Shown here: positions 52,373 to 60,946 of the stretch, piece by piece
How the letters are laid out: every line of letters begins with the position of its first letter
How positions within the stretch are numbered: position 1 is the stretch's first letter
NCBI GenBank assembly: GCA_009773565.1
Contig: WSXY01000004.1
Location: 1 to 64,000 of the forward strand
From: Actinomycetota bacterium
GTDB taxonomy: Bacteria > Actinomycetota > Coriobacteriia > Anaerosomatales > Anaerosomataceae
Direction: 5' to 3'
Length of the DNA stretch: 64,000 nucleotides
Position numbers and translations under genes: made by a program
The notes under the pieces: model-generated
Databases searched by the model: none
What the model was told of the DNA's origin: nothing
The model's input: the letters and a program-made list of their open reading frames with translations, nothing else

Positions 52373-53879
52373 CGTTTGCGACCAACCCTCGAACCCGCGA
52401 CTCGACGAACTGAACTTCGTCCTCAGTCAGACCGTACTCCTCGTAGAGTTGATCGTCAGTCCAGATGCGAGTCCAGGCCTGCTGTGGCACCCACGTATAG
52501 GTCGAACGGGTGGCATGCTGAGTGATCTTGCGAAGTGAAACCAGGAACCGCAGGAACCTAGTCCGCACATAACTCTCCACGCTTTCGGCTGCCTCTCGGC
52601 TGTCCACATGGATGAACAGGTAGGTCTGCGTGCATACCGACGGGCTTGGTGCCACAAAGGGCTGACCAAGAATCTGGTGCGGGATTGCCTCGCCCGCGCC
52701 GTACGCCTGCGGAATCATCACTTTCCACGTGTCGATTAGATGACGGCTCTTTGTAACCTCCGAACGAGCAATCCATCCACGGCTTCGCTTGCCCTTTGTG
52801 ATGTAGTAGAGCGGCACGTCGCTTGGCAGGAACTTCTCGTCGTGGTATCCGCTGAAATTCGACGTCCAGCCAAACTCCTTGTCGACTGACAGGATCTCCG
52901 TGATAGACCGCTCCTTCTTTGCCATGACCTTCTCAAGGATGCCGATGGCGCGGCTGTCTCGGACGAATACATCATGCTCGCCGAGGATGCGATCGACTGG
53001 TCCGACAACTTCGTCACCCCGGATTGTCGTTACTGCACAATCGCCCTCTGTGTCGCGCTCCCACAGGAAGTAGCACACACCACCTTTGACCTCGACCCCG
53101 GGGAACACCTCGCTCGCTACTGGGTAGTCAACGAGCGTCCTGATGTGTCGGTCGCTCAACATCGTCTGCCGAAACTCGGACAGTCCCAGACCACTTGCCA
53201 TCCAGCGCGATGGGATAATCATGCAAAGAAAGCGCGGATTCAACTTCTTCGCCTGCTCAACGAACTTGTTGTAGATGGGCATGTCGCGAGTGCCGCCGTC
53301 CGACCCCAACTGGTAGGGCGGATTGCCTACGATGACATCGAACTTCATTTCGAGTACTCCTCCCGGCAGAGTGGCGTGAATGAACTCGTAGGCATGAGTT
53401 TCGAGCTCCCTGCTGCGCTCGTATTCCTGTTGACCAGCATTGCAGTAAACGCACCGCCCCTTCTCCCACTTGTGTTCGACGCGCCGAAAATGGATGTTGC
53501 CATCAGGCTCGTCAAAGGACTCGCAGACGGAGTACTTCCCATCCGCCGTCTTCGAGCAGTAGACCGAGCGTCTGGCAAGTAGCGACGTCAACTCCGTGAT
53601 TGCCAGACCGAAGAGTTGGTTCTTGAAGATGTGATTCAGCCGCTGTTGTCTGTCGGGGATTGCCTGCTCCAATCCGACATCCAGCCTCTTGGCTATCTCA
53701 CGCAGAAACACACCAGACTTGCAGCCTGGGTCTAGGAACCGTGATTCCTTGTCACTCCAGAGTCCCGTGGGCAACAAGTCGAGAATTTCATTCACCAACT
53801 GCGGCGGCGTAAAGACTTCGTCGCTGCTCAGGTTCGCCAGACACGCAAGCACGTCGGGGTTATGACTAGTCATCAACAC
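52365..53879 (-). CDS. Eco57I-like adenine DNA methyltransferase
   Basis: 504 residues with FLDPGCKSGVFLREIAKRL (SAM motif I, with CKSG in place of the usual CGSG) and FDVIVGNPPYQLG (motif IV NPPY, adenine N6). The C-terminal half is a target recognition region. The GTG at 53879 has GGAGG six bases upstream and is chosen over ATG 53873. It overlaps the helicase by eight bases. Confidence 0.87.
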   Translation of the reverse strand: MLMTSHNPDVLACLANLSSDEVFTPPQLVNEILDLLPTGLWSDKESRFLDPGCKSGVFLREIAKRLDVGLEQAIPDRQQRLNHIFKNQLFGLAITELTSLLARRSVYCSKTADGKYSVCESFDEPDGNIHFRRVEHKWEKGRCVYCNAGQQEYERSRELETHAYEFIHATLPGGVLEMKFDVIVGNPPYQLGSDGGTRDMPIYNKFVEQAKKLNPRFLCMIIPSRWMASGLGLSEFRQTMLSDRHIRTLVDYPVASEVFPGVEVKGGVCYFLWERDTEGDCAVTTIRGDEVVGPVDRILGEHDVFVRDSRAIGILEKVMAKKERSITEILSVDKEFGWTSNFSGYHDEKFLPSDVPLYYITKGKRSRGWIARSEVTKSRHLIDTWKVMIPQAYGAGEAIPHQILGQPFVAPSPSVCTQTYLFIHVDSREAAESVESYVRTRFLRFLVSLRKITQHATRSTYTWVPQQAWTRIWTDDQLYEEYGLTEDEVQFVESRVRGLVANDE

Positions 53880-54552
53880 AGGCGACCTCCAAGAAGTGAG
53901 TCAGGGGATACTCGCGCACGGGGTTGGGAATGAAGACGTCCTCGCCGAGGTCGGAGACCTCACCAGGACCAGAGAAGAGCGAGCCACCCTTCGTGTCGGC
54001 ACCTTCCACCAGCCCAGAATAGGAGAAGTCCCGCCGCTTCATCATGCTGCCTCTGACCAGCGACCACTCTGAGAACACAATCGGCGCGGGATTCTCAGCA
54101 ACCGTCTTCAGTGTGAGTGCGTCCCCCTGGACGATGTTGCGACACAGAAGGTAGCGGATGGCTTCTCTGCACTCGGCAGAGCCCTTCTTCTTGAAGAGGC
54201 GCGTGTACTCGCCGTCGAACACCTCGTATAGACGCTCCCGGCATGCCTGAACGTTGTCCTCAAGAATGTCGATGCCGTATACAGAAGACACTGCAGTGAC
54301 GGCGTGTCGCTGGTATTCAAGGTGCGCCTTGCTGTATCGGGTGGCGACGATAGCGAGCTTCCGCCTCAGGATCTCCGCCAAGAAGTTGCCTGTACCGCAT
54401 GCAGGTTCTAGGAACCGCGAATCGATACGCTCGGTCTCCTGTCTGACCAGGTCGAGCATGGCATTGACCTCTCGCTCACCGGTCAACACCTCACCGTGAT
54501 CCGCGACTCGTTGCCTGGATACAACCTGCTTGTTCACGGCCCGCCTATCCAT
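53866..54552 (-). CDS. Partial-type DNA methyltransferase subunit
   Basis: 228 residues: GEVLTGEREVNAMLDLV and FLEPACGTGNFLAEILRRK form a good SAM motif I, but in place of NPPY there is only NPAPIVFSEW. Since the second protein has NPPY but a weakened motif I, the two could act together as one split enzyme. It is the first gene of the three-gene unit. Confidence 0.78.
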   Translation of the reverse strand: MDRRAVNKQVVSRQRVADHGEVLTGEREVNAMLDLVRQETERIDSRFLEPACGTGNFLAEILRRKLAIVATRYSKAHLEYQRHAVTAVSSVYGIDILEDNVQACRERLYEVFDGEYTRLFKKKGSAECREAIRYLLCRNIVQGDALTLKTVAENPAPIVFSEWSLVRGSMMKRRDFSYSGLVEGADTKGGSLFSGPGEVSDLGEDVFIPNPVREYPLTHFLEVACVDD

Positions 54553-54831
54553 CGGTGGCTAGCGCATCTCAGCCCGGCGCTGACGGCGATCGAATCATTC
54601 GAACCAGTAGACGGAGGGGTTCGTACGGGACCCCTTATGCCTCTCCCTCAGGTGGGCTTCACCCACCCTCACTGAGCGCACCAATTCCAAGGCCCTTGGC
54701 ATGTGCACCTAGTGTAGTCCAAAGTCCGGATATGCTCGCGGGCGGCTCCTCGTCAGAACGGACCTTGCAGAGGAGCAGTGCCGTGCCTCCCGGCGGTGAA
54801 CGCGCTATCGAGATCTCGGCGCGGCGCGCGC
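54553..54831. other. Intergenic region with hairpins upstream of the methyltransferase operon
   Basis: No gene. GGGGT...ACCCC around 54616-54635 and GGTGGG-CTTCA-CCCACC around 54651-54668 are hairpins, likely terminators for the unit coming from the right or leader elements of the methyltransferase operon. Confidence 0.5.
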
Positions 54832-55491
54832 CTAGGCACCGGTCAGGTGACCAGTCCGGCTATCGAAGCCAGCAGGCTCAACGTCAAAGACCGACATGTC
54901 CGTCTCGATTCTCGCAAGCGGATAGAGCCGAAGCGCGAGCCGACGGCAGATGAAGTAGGCCGCAAGCGCATCTTCGTAGGAGAACATGTGGGTGTCTTTG
55001 GGATGGTCGAAGTCGTGCTTGGCGGAGTTGTTGATTGGTGCAAAGCGCAACGCCTGATCCAAGGTCACGCTATCGACAACAGCCGAGATCGCCCGCTTGC
55101 GCAACAGGGCACCGAACGTCAGCCTCGGGAAGCGGCCGATTCGTTTCAGCAGAGCTTCGATGTGGGCGCTGCTATCGGTCACTACGGCCCTCGCTAACCA
55201 GGACGCGTCCTCGCGAACCATCATCAGGTGAGCCGAACAGTATTGCAGTGGGCGGAAGACCTCACGATCTCCGACGGCATACCTGCCAACGCCCTGACCC
55301 GGCATGTTGAGCGGCCCACCTCCAAAGACCGGATCCGCAATCGTCAATACGCTCGGGCCGCCAACCGAGTAGTCGAATGAAGTGAAGGCGTGCAGATCGA
55401 GTTGGCCATCCACCGTCATCGAACGGATCGTGGCGACTTCTGAGTCCGAGTAGAGATCGCACAGGAGCTTATTGAGCGTGGATGTGTGAAT
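54832..55491 (-). CDS. Protein of unknown function, possibly starting at ATT
   Basis: The first ATG (55419) has no ribosome site, whereas the frame is open further upstream and reaches ATT at 55491-55489 (IHTSTLNKLLCDLYSDSEV), six bases after GGAAGGGG. The region between looks coding. Either ATT is the start, or an ATG was mutated. About 220 residues with no motif I recognise; FRPLQYCSAHLM and HPKDTHMFSYEDALAAYF are visible. It lies just downstream of an attC-like site on its own strand, as a gene-cassette gene would. Confidence 0.6.
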   Translation of the reverse strand: MHTSTLNKLLCDLYSDSEVATIRSMTVDGQLDLHAFTSFDYSVGGPSVLTIADPVFGGGPLNMPGQGVGRYAVGDREVFRPLQYCSAHLMMVREDASWLARAVVTDSSAHIEALLKRIGRFPRLTFGALLRKRAISAVVDSVTLDQALRFAPINNSAKHDFDHPKDTHMFSYEDALAAYFICRRLALRLYPLARIETDMSVFDVEPAGFDSRTGHLTGA

Positions 55492-55616
55492 GGTCGGCCC
55501 CTTCCGTCAACAGGGCAGTCGGACGGGTTTCCCGCCCTCGCCAGAGACATGCGTTGTCAGCTCCTCAAGCGGATCTTCAGCGCTCATAGGCCCCCCACCT
55601 CGAGTCGTCAATCGCC

Positions 55617-55701
55617 GGCAAACGTGGTGCGGATCAGCTGCGCACAAATGCCCTCCAGATCAGTCTACCTCGTGCGCGCCTGCCGGATGCGCTTGTTAGA
55701 C
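55617..55701 (-). repeat. attC-like recombination site 1
   Basis: Read on the minus strand: GTCTAAC (55701-55695, consensus RYYYAAC), AAGCGCATCC..., a spacer, GTGCGCAGCTGATCCGC, and GTTTGCC (55623-55617, near GTTRRRY). 85 bp, arms imperfectly complementary. About 70% similar to site 2 over its length. Confidence 0.65.
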
Positions 55702-55991
55702 AGATCAATCCCTTGCCCATTACTGACAGCAGAATCGGACTTGGCACTCGTCAACTGAGAGTGCCAAGTAGTACTATATGTGGGCGGCATCACAGTCTGT
55801 CGCACAAGATGTTGCGAACAAGCGCGGAGGGCCCTGCGCCAACAGGACCCTCCCGAGATATGGCCCCGTCGCACGGAGCCGGTGATAGCTGAGAATGCTA
55901 CAGGTATTTAGCGAGTTTCGCACCAAGCCTGTTCACATCTTCAGGAAATCTCCATGACGACGGGGCCGGAAGGGAGCGTGCCGGCCTAGCA

Positions 55992-56044
55992 CATTGCGTC
56001 GTCCACAACTAACTTGCGCAAATGCGCAGAAATGGAGAATTCCG
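55992..56044 (+). promoter_or_regulatory. Upstream region and ribosome site of the cassette gene
   Basis: GGAG stands seven bases before ATG 56045. The frame is open further upstream (55994) but shows no ribosome site there. A GAGGG...CCCTC hairpin lies earlier at 55829-55854. Confidence 0.4.
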
Positions 56045-56740
56045 ATGAACAAGGTAGTGCTTCTTGCCCCAATAGCGGTCGAGTCCGGATCATCGCTGTG
56101 CGATATCGCGCCTACATCTCAGTTCGCAGGTGTCGACTACGACCAAGCGGAGATTCGGCATCAGTTGCTTTTGGTCAACAAGACCGGCCAGGAGATCAGC
56201 GTCCCGCTCGCGTTCATCGAGACGGATCCCGATGAGTCTCGTCCTCCCACCCTCCGGGTCGGGACTGAGCGACGTGATCTTGGCGATCCGAGGACGTTTG
56301 ACCCCGCTTCAACTGAGAAGTTCATCAACGACGCCGTCGCCGCGGCGGTAGCCAACGGCGTGCCCGAGGCAGAGGTGCGTGATTCGCTCAGCGAAGTACT
56401 TTCGAGGGCGAGTCGTTCTCGCAAGACCTTCGTGACAATCCGTCCAGGCGAGCGTTTGTTCGTCGAGTTCATCGAGCACGAGAAGGTTCCTCGCGATGCG
56501 AACGGTGCATTCACATACCAGACCATTGCACCCTTTCCTCAGTTGTCACTCGATCCCGCAGGTGGAAGCTTCTGGCTTTCGGTGATCCTACCTCGCCCGA
56601 TGGGTGGCAGGAGCGCAGTGCTCAGCGATTACACACGTGAATATGGCGCAGCCCCAACCATGCTCCACGACCGGCAAGCAGTCGCTTGGACCTGGAAGCT
56701 CGATCCCATTCTGAGGATCAGTTACACATATAGCGGCTAG
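56045..56740 (+). CDS. Cassette protein of unknown function
   Basis: 231 residues, soluble, starting MNKVVLLAPIAVESGSSLCDI. Features seen: QLLLVNKTGQEISVPLAFIET and a C-terminal beta-rich SFWLSVILPRPMGG. No signal peptide or catalytic motif. It is the only gene between the two attC-like sites. Confidence 0.7.
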   Translation: MNKVVLLAPIAVESGSSLCDIAPTSQFAGVDYDQAEIRHQLLLVNKTGQEISVPLAFIETDPDESRPPTLRVGTERRDLGDPRTFDPASTEKFINDAVAAAVANGVPEAEVRDSLSEVLSRASRSRKTFVTIRPGERLFVEFIEHEKVPRDANGAFTYQTIAPFPQLSLDPAGGSFWLSVILPRPMGGRSAVLSDYTREYGAAPTMLHDRQAVAWTWKLDPILRISYTYSG

Positions 56741-56798
56741 CCCTTCGGCCCGGGCAGCCTCACCGTTGTCCGGGCCACCTCGGCCTGCGAGCGATTCT

Positions 56799-56884
56799 GT
56801 CTAACACATTTGCGCATCAGCTGCGCGCGGGTGTCTTCCTGGTAGGTCTGCCTCGTGCGCGTCAGCTGGATGCGCTTGCTAGTT
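56799..56884 (-). repeat. attC-like recombination site 2
   Basis: Minus strand: AACTAGC (56884-56878, degenerate RYYYAAC), then GCGCATC-c-AGCTG-a-CGCGC, a spacer, GCGCG-CAGCT-GATGCGC, and GTTAGAC (56805-56799). The arms pair perfectly except for two extrahelical bases on the same arm, the hallmark by which integron integrases recognise the folded strand. It starts four bases after the stop of the gene at 56889-57317. Confidence 0.7.
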
Positions 56885-56888
56885 CGGC

Positions 56889-57317
56889 CTATTCGTCGAA
56901 GCTGATACGCTTTGCGACTTCATCAACATGCGCGCGGTGCTGGTCCGCAATCTCCTGCTCGCGCGCTTCCTGGGCGGCGTCTCGCTCGAGCATCTCGCGG
57001 TACTGGCGGTTGGCCTCGTCAGCGGCCAACTTCAGTGTGTCGCGGTGATACTTATCGACCTCCTCAAGTGTGGTTCCGGCGAGAGTCACGATGTGCCCGC
57101 TAACGCGTGCGATGCCAGGGCGGTGCATAGTTGAGAAGCGGGACGGATGGTCCCAAGCCTCGACGAAGTACCTAGCCCAGGCGCTGGGGGCCGCCGCCGA
57201 CAACCTGATGGGCACGGAGTACAGGCCGCTGCCCTCGGTGCCGTCGTTGGGGGGACGCGTCACCTGGGCGGCAATCACGTCGACTAACTTGATGTCTTCG
57301 AAGTCTCTTACGCTCAC
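56889..57317 (-). CDS. Small protein with C-terminal coiled coil, unknown
   Basis: 142 residues; GTG 57317 is eight bases after GGAGG. N-terminal part beta-rich (LVDVIAAQVTRPPND), C-terminal half a charged helix (EEVDKYHRDTLKLAADEANRQYREMLERD). Followed immediately by attC-like site 2 on the same strand, which is the usual cassette gene plus attC order. Confidence 0.7.
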   Translation of the reverse strand: MSVRDFEDIKLVDVIAAQVTRPPNDGTEGSGLYSVPIRLSAAAPSAWARYFVEAWDHPSRFSTMHRPGIARVSGHIVTLAGTTLEEVDKYHRDTLKLAADEANRQYREMLERDAAQEAREQEIADQHRAHVDEVAKRISFDE

Positions 57318-57451
57318 TGCTAATACCTCCGCTTACGTCGGGGCGGCCGCGGGTGCGGCCGCAAATAGCGTAGCAAGTGGGTCTGACAGACTGGAGGCAA
57401 GACTCGGCCAAATATCGAATCTACAGTCTGCAAAAAGAGTACTCCTGGTTG

Positions 57452-57660
57452 AACAGATACCGGGTCACCCTCGTGTGGTCGATGTGGAGCGGCTACCGGG
57501 AGCGCGACGGCGGCGCGATGCGCAAGTGGGCCGCGCGCACGGGCGTTGAGCCGCACTTCGTCCTGAGCGGCGGCCACGCCTGGCCCGACGACCTGCGACG
57601 GCTCACGAGCGCGATCTCGGCGAAGGAGACGGTGTGGGTGCACAAGGAGGACGGGCATCG
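57452..57660 (+). pseudogene. Remnant of a metallo-beta-lactamase-fold RNase-J-like protein
   Basis: NRYRVTLVWSMWSGYRERDGG... and SGGHAWPDDLRRL followed by VWVHKEDG match the C-terminus of this family (SxWxGY, SGHA, HTE). The His-rich catalytic N-terminus is missing. The stretch TCGGCGAAGGAGACGGTGT at 57617 recurs at 60475. Confidence 0.7.
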
Positions 57661-57829
57661 AAACCCCTGCTTGGTGAGTCTGTTCGTTAGCGGCGTGCGC
57701 TTCAGCTTGAATCTGGGTCGGTCAAGGAACGGTCAAAGAAACATGGATTACCAGACACGCGGTCTACCTGGTGTTTCTCGCGGAGAAACTAATCTCAAGA
57801 GCCCAATCGTCAAACACCCATCAAAGAAA

Positions 57830-59311
57830 TCATCGAAGCTGGGGCGCCGCCCAGAAGGGAACATATCGCATCGCCTTATTGCCGACTTCTGGATCGAACA
57901 GAACAATCATTCTGGCAGCAACTGCCTCTTTGATCAGTCGCGATGCGGTGGCGCTGTTCTTCTGATCGATTCCGAAGCGCTCGCGCACCGAAGCGTTTGT
58001 GAGATTCTCCCTGTTCACGTGTCGTAGGCATGCGTGCAGGTAGACAGCGCGAGTCTTATCGGCCTTGTCCATACTCGCTAGAGGCCGTGGCGAAAATAGG
58101 ACGACGCGAGTGCTGCCGTTGCCTGCCTCGGCAAGCGGTGCCGGCAGCTGATAGAACTCCGACTGAAACACGACCTTGTCCCAGCCGCTTCCTCGTTCTT
58201 CACAGGTGCCAACGCGTCGCATCACGGATGCAAGCAATTCATTGCGGGATCGCGGAGGTGAGTCAACAAAGCGGTTGGTGTCCACCAACGGCTCACCTGG
58301 ATTCGTGATCTCAATGCGGTCGGAGAAGATCTCAATCATCGGGCCTGCACCCGAAACGAAAAGATCCTGGTGGATCAGCGCGTTGGCGACGAGCTCGCGA
58401 ACGGCAAGCACTGGATACACCGGGACCACTGTACGCAACGCGCGTCCAACGACCTCGTTCGTCGGCAGTACGCTATTCACGAAGTCGATAAGACCTTCGA
58501 ATCCGCTTGCATACCCTTTGACGCCTACCTGTTCGTGAATGGTCTCGACTCGGCTGGTTCCGGAATACTGGATCACTCTCATTCCCTTGCGCCCGAGTGA
58601 GCCGAACTCGTCCAGGTGCCGGGCGAACAGAATCGCGCCGAGATTCGTGACGTCCCATCCTCCGGCCAGGTTGGAAACGACCATCTCGTCGGTCTCCAGT
58701 GCTTCCAAGATGCGATTGCCGTCGGCAGGCGTGATAAGACCGAGCATATCGAAGTACGCCTCGAAATCGAGAAAGGCAAGCACGTCCGCGTCTGCGACGC
58801 GCTCTCTCGCGATGAGACGTTCAAAGGGAGTGCTGTCGAAGATCCGCCAGAGATCCCGCTCCTTCTCGGGGAAGTCTTTCAGGTTCTTCATGTACGAACC
58901 CACCCGCACGTACTCATGCCCCTTGAACTTGACCGGGTGCCGGAACGCCGGGTCGATCTCCAAAAGAACGATCGGCCTACCGTCAACTGCCACCTCATAG
59001 AAGCGGAAACCGATCTTCGGGCTCAAGAGATGCAGCAACCAGCTCTCGAGTTCCTCTTTGCCGACCTTTGTAGCTCCAGGCGAGAACGTTGTACCGACAA
59101 CCGCATGTTCATCATCGGCGATGCCCCAGACGAGGTATGCGTGAGCCTTACCGCACAGCGCCGCCGAGTTCGCGAGCGCGGATAGGTATTCGCCGATCTC
59201 CTCGGGATTGGCGTTGTTGTGCTTGAATTCGACCCATTCGGTTTCTCCTGGCAGCTTACACAGCTCACGAACGAGACTCTCGAGGTACTCAGCAGGACGG
59301 TCGGTGCTCAT
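57830..59311 (-). CDS. AlbA_2 / HATPase_c_4 ATP-binding protein
   Basis: 493 residues. N-terminal AlbA_2 (Schlafen AAA-like) domain: GETEWVEFKHNNANPEEIGEYLSALANSAAL with GIADDEHAVVG; C-terminal HATPase-like RELVANALIHQD and a winged helix. Found in transcription regulators and in defence loci. It follows an AbiEi-like regulator gene by 38 bases, so both may be one unit. Confidence 0.88.
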   Translation of the reverse strand: MSTDRPAEYLESLVRELCKLPGETEWVEFKHNNANPEEIGEYLSALANSAALCGKAHAYLVWGIADDEHAVVGTTFSPGATKVGKEELESWLLHLLSPKIGFRFYEVAVDGRPIVLLEIDPAFRHPVKFKGHEYVRVGSYMKNLKDFPEKERDLWRIFDSTPFERLIARERVADADVLAFLDFEAYFDMLGLITPADGNRILEALETDEMVVSNLAGGWDVTNLGAILFARHLDEFGSLGRKGMRVIQYSGTSRVETIHEQVGVKGYASGFEGLIDFVNSVLPTNEVVGRALRTVVPVYPVLAVRELVANALIHQDLFVSGAGPMIEIFSDRIEITNPGEPLVDTNRFVDSPPRSRNELLASVMRRVGTCEERGSGWDKVVFQSEFYQLPAPLAEAGNGSTRVVLFSPRPLASMDKADKTRAVYLHACLRHVNRENLTNASVRERFGIDQKNSATASRLIKEAVAARMIVLFDPEVGNKAMRYVPFWAAPQLR

Positions 59312-59349
59312 GGTTGTTACTTCCTCACGATGTCTTTATCCGGCACCAT

Positions 59350-60369
59350 CTAGAACCCGATCATCCGCTCGCGATAGACTTCAGCCTGCTCGCGACCTCG
59401 TTGCGGGTTCGCGAGCAGATCCGCATACACGCGGAACCTCGACGCGAGGCGAAGATGCTGGTTCTCACCATAGCGGCACTGCGCCATCGGGCCGGTCGTG
59501 GTGGCACGCCACAGCAGCAGGTTGCCACCGTCTTCGGATGCAATGCCGTCAACCGCTCGAAGGAGGTACTCAGGCGTTCTTGGCCCGTGTACCCACAGCT
59601 CGGGCCTTGCGACCGTGGTGAGCGCAGGTGCCTCTAGCAGCGCAGCGACCGTGCCGGTGGCGCAGTAGGAGACGCCCGCGGAGGTAAGCCCCTCAACCGC
59701 AGCCTCGACTATCGTGAGCGGGTCGTCTCCCAGCACGCGGCATCGGACGGCGAGCCGCCGGTCGGCGGCGGCGTCGGCGGCGTAGCGGTCGAGAAGCGCG
59801 GAGGGGTCCGTGAGGGTGCGCACCTTGTGCGGACCGCGACCGGCAACCATGAGCATTCCCTCTGCCTCAAGCCCAAAGAGGACCTTCTGGGCGGTCGCCG
59901 CCGAGACACGGGCCTGATCGGCGATCACGGTCACCTGATGTTTAGCGTCGGGCGCCTCAAGGAGCGATAGCACCACTGCGCCCGTTGCTCCCGCGAGGCT
60001 CGGAAGCATCCGCTCGGGATCGTCTCGGCCGAACGCTCCGACCTCCTCAACGTGCACGAAGAACTCGGGATCGCTCAGGTGTATGTGAACGCGCCGCCGA
60101 TCCACGTAATTGGCTCTGCGCTGCTCGAGCAGTCGCATGGCACCCGGCGTGAAGTCGGTTCCGACGATGACCGCAAGCGGGAGACTCTCACTCTGCGCGA
60201 GGACGCGCTCCACTTCATAGGGTCTGCCGCGGCTGGCGCTCATGGGATGGAGTGTCAGGGGCTGCCCCCCGGCTCGGGTCACCAGCCCATCGCGCCCAGC
60301 GAACTCTCCCAGCCCAAGATCGTTGAGACGGGCTGCTAGCTCCTCGGCTATAGGCTGCTTGTACTGCAT
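59350..60369 (-). CDS. AbiEi-like winged-helix regulator / antitoxin
   Basis: 340 residues; a nuclease-like N-terminal region (YVDRRRVHIHLSDPEFFV), a winged helix (VTVIADQARVSAATAQKVLFGLEAEG) and a C-terminal part (FRVYADLLANPQRGREQAEVYRERM) typical of type IV AbiEi-like proteins. ATG 60369 has GGAG five bases upstream. Partner would be the AlbA_2 gene downstream, an unusual combination. Confidence 0.65.
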   Translation of the reverse strand: MQYKQPIAEELAARLNDLGLGEFAGRDGLVTRAGGQPLTLHPMSASRGRPYEVERVLAQSESLPLAVIVGTDFTPGAMRLLEQRRANYVDRRRVHIHLSDPEFFVHVEEVGAFGRDDPERMLPSLAGATGAVVLSLLEAPDAKHQVTVIADQARVSAATAQKVLFGLEAEGMLMVAGRGPHKVRTLTDPSALLDRYAADAAADRRLAVRCRVLGDDPLTIVEAAVEGLTSAGVSYCATGTVAALLEAPALTTVARPELWVHGPRTPEYLLRAVDGIASEDGGNLLLWRATTTGPMAQCRYGENQHLRLASRFRVYADLLANPQRGREQAEVYRERMIGF

Positions 60370-60439
60370 TATTCTCCAATGCATCTATATTCATGCTCGC
60401 TGAAATATTACTGCAAGATAGAATCACACGCAAGCAGCT

Positions 60440-60512
60440 GCGAGAGCGGCAAGGTCACGGCCGGCGAGCTCGCCTCGGCGAAGGAGACGGTGTAGGTGCA
60501 CACGGAGGGTGG
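60440..60512 (+). pseudogene. Second metallo-beta-lactamase-fold remnant with nonsense codon
   Basis: Bases 60475-60501 match 57617-57643 at 26 of 27 positions; the single change turns TGG (Trp) into TAG. Translation SAKETV-stop-VHTEGG keeps the family's VHTE end. Only a short piece remains. Confidence 0.6.
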
Positions 60513-60653
60513 GGGCGGGAGCATCTGGGCCTCGCGACCGGTCAGTCTAGGGTTGGATTCCGGCGAGGTTCTGGAAAGGTCGGTGTGGGAGACTCTTGGT
60601 CAGGAAGCGCTTTGCAAGTAGCGGCACAACGGAGTAGAGTCCAGTTCAGCAAA

Positions 60654-60703
60654 CCCGCCAAGCCTCTGCCTCGTGCATGCTCACTGTGGCGGGGCTTTAT
60701 TTG
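60654..60703 (+). terminator. Hairpin followed by a T-rich stretch
   Basis: CCCGCCA (60654-60660) pairs with TGGCGGG (60687-60693), followed by CTTTATTT. The loop is 26 bases, so this is a moderate candidate. Confidence 0.4.
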
Positions 60704-60715
60704 TCCGGGGGTTCC

Positions 60716-60877
60716 ATGTACTACGCAAAGCCGCCGCTTACCTTCGATGAGCAGGCAGATCTTCTCCTCCAGCGCGGCCTCCTCGCCGACCGGAACATGC
60801 TGCTTGCGCGCTCCCGAGCCTCCGTCTGCGCCCGGTGCAGCCCGACAAGTACTAGGCAACCACAGTTGCACGAGTGA
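60716..60877 (+). pseudogene. Truncated Abi_2 (AbiD/AbiF) family gene
   Basis: MYYAKPPLTFDEQADLLLQRGL is the typical N-terminus of Abi_2 proteins, and a GGGGG ribosome site precedes it. After about 37 residues the similarity ends (SVCARCSP...) and a stop follows at 60877; the YYRLSGY region is missing. Confidence 0.65.
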
Positions 60878-60911
60878 ACTTACATCAGCTGCTACTTACA
60901 TCGTTGTAAGT
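60878..60911. promoter_or_regulatory. Operator-like repeats ACTTACA
   Basis: ACTTACA at 60878-60884 and the dyad ACTTACA-TCGT-TGTAAGT at 60894-60911. They precede a nine-codon mini ORF (ATG at 60914-60916, ending TAA). Possibly the control region of a lost TA module. Confidence 0.45.
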
Positions 60912-60946
60912 TATGGATGACGCTATGAACACCCTGCTCTAATCTT

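Larger units (their letters stand above)
55623..56804 (-). mobile_element. Integron-like gene cassette (1182 bp)
   Basis: Bounded by the G|TT cut points of two attC-like sites. It begins TTAGAC and carries R'' = GTCTAAC, so on circularisation G plus TTAGAC would restore GTTAGAC, the exact complement of R''. The gene inside (56045-56740) runs opposite to the attC direction, which occurs in cassettes with their own promoter. No integrase gene is in the window. Confidence 0.6.

Noticed and set aside
57320-57658. Minus-strand open frame opposite the metallo-beta-lactamase remnant
   Set aside because: The plus strand gives clear family similarity; the antisense frame is Arg/His/Pro-rich and has no start signal.
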